Source: Rhodoferax sp. (GTDB taxonomy: Bacteria > Pseudomonadota > Gammaproteobacteria > Burkholderiales > Burkholderiaceae_C). From it: a DNA stretch of 44,067 nt. The first letter of the stretch is position 1, and the number at the start of each line of letters is the position of its first letter. Both the position numbers and the translations under genes were made by a program. This document shows positions 43,892-44,067 of this stretch, piece after piece. The stretch covers positions 1 through 44,067 of the forward strand of contig JAUXWC010000166.1 of assembly GCA_030685025.1 (NCBI GenBank), given 5' to 3'. The notes under the pieces were generated by a model. It was given only the letters and a program-made list of their open reading frames with translations, ran no database searches and was not told the DNA's origin.

Positions 43892-43897
43892 TACAAT
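43892..43897 (+). promoter_or_regulatory. -10 box of ffs promoter
   Basis: TACAAT stands 7 bases before the expected 5' end of the 4.5S RNA, the normal distance for a -10 box. No clear -35 box was found at the usual spacing. It lies in the gap divergent from dnaX. Confidence 0.6.
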
Positions 43898-43903
43898 ACA
43901 GGC

Positions 43904-43999
43904 TGACGGGCCTTCCCGCATGGTGAAGCGGCCAACCGGGTCAGGTGGGGAACCAAGCAGCCCTAACTGTGAAGCCAGTGCCGGGGTCAAGGCTCGTCA
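43904..43999 (+). ncRNA. ffs: 4.5S RNA of the signal recognition particle
   Basis: The conserved apical part GGGTCAGG...GGAA...AAGCAGCCC (about 43938-43966) is the SRP domain IV hairpin with a GGAA tetraloop and the asymmetric AGCA bulge bound by Ffh. The ends GACGGGCCTT (43905-43914) and AAGGCTCGTC (43989-43998) pair over ten positions with one G-U pair, fixing the outer limits. The length of about 96 nt is normal for the small bacterial type. It acts with Ffh to target proteins to the membrane. The neighbouring dnaX is divergent. Confidence 0.93.
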
Positions 44000-44023
44000 A
44001 CCTCATTCTGAAGGTCAAGGCCC

Positions 44024-44040
44024 CTGCCCGTTTTGGGCAG
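44024..44040 (+). other. Hairpin downstream of ffs
   Basis: CTGCCC-GTTTT-GGGCAG forms a perfect 6-bp stem about 25 bases after the 4.5S RNA. No T run follows, so intrinsic termination is doubtful; it could be an RNA processing or termination aid. The last 27 bases of the window carry no recognisable gene. Confidence 0.35.
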
Positions 44041-44067
44041 CGACCAGGCCCGGTGGCACAATCGGGT

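Noticed and set aside
44024-44040. Hairpin after ffs as an intrinsic terminator
   Set aside because: The stem is good but no T run follows, so it is listed only as a hairpin.

Overview
The window is a high-G+C chromosomal segment of a betaproteobacterium, most likely Burkholderiales and close to Comamonadaceae (Rhodoferax/Polaromonas-like). This rests on gene content and protein style: a dnaX-ybaB-recR operon next to an ffs (4.5S RNA) gene, a divergent methyltransferase/gloB/mltD block with rnhA, and moaA-mobA-moeA. No database search was possible.

Layout. (1) 1-4610, minus strand: a secreted SpvB/VCBS-repeat protein followed at once by a separate RHS/YD-repeat protein with its own signal peptide; the RHS gene runs off the left edge. 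(2) 4962-13892, plus strand: a ten-gene type II secretion/type IV pilus-like operon in the order PilO/GspM-like, PilP/GspC-like, secretin with N-terminal TPR-like region and C-terminal cohesin-like domain, three pseudopilins, GspF, GspE, PilM/GspL-like, PilN-like. GspE carries an in-frame 54-bp palindromic repeat. (3) 13942-14655: a HigB/HigA toxin-antitoxin pair with a palindromic operator overlapping its promoter. (4) 14794-17023: a polar amino-acid ABC importer (binding protein and two permeases, no ATPase gene here). (5) 17086-19626: a YihG-like acyltransferase, an SDR oxidoreductase and a LuxR-type response regulator. (6) 19627-21193: a gene-poor stretch with two copies of a MITE-like element bracketing a PIN-domain gene of visibly lower G+C. 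(7) 21194-26035, minus: TonB-dependent receptor, ABC-type periplasmic binding protein and hybrid histidine kinase, overlapping as one operon. (8) 26116-29329: molybdenum cofactor genes moaA, mobA, moeA. (9) 29330-29935: a 73-bp tandem duplication and a third MITE-like copy. (10) 29936-34354, minus: RND efflux transporter and its adaptor. (11) 34515-38080: rnhA and a methyltransferase (minus), gloB and mltD (plus). (12) 38081-40791, minus: an NMT1/TauA-type ABC importer. (13) 40910-43763, minus: dnaX, ybaB, recR; then ffs on plus at the right edge.

The most notable observations are: an A9 slippage run inside dnaX at which both alternative frames stop within four codons, predicting a 381-383 residue gamma-like product; a 54-bp exactly centred palindromic element inserted in frame in GspE; a MITE-like family with 51-bp terminal inverted repeats; the precise split of an SpvB-RHS protein into two separately exported halves beside a secretion operon with a cohesin-bearing secretin; and start codons of gloB and a methyltransferase that overlap on opposite strands. 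All functions are assigned by reading motifs by eye; protein-family names are established knowledge, and links between neighbouring systems are inference.
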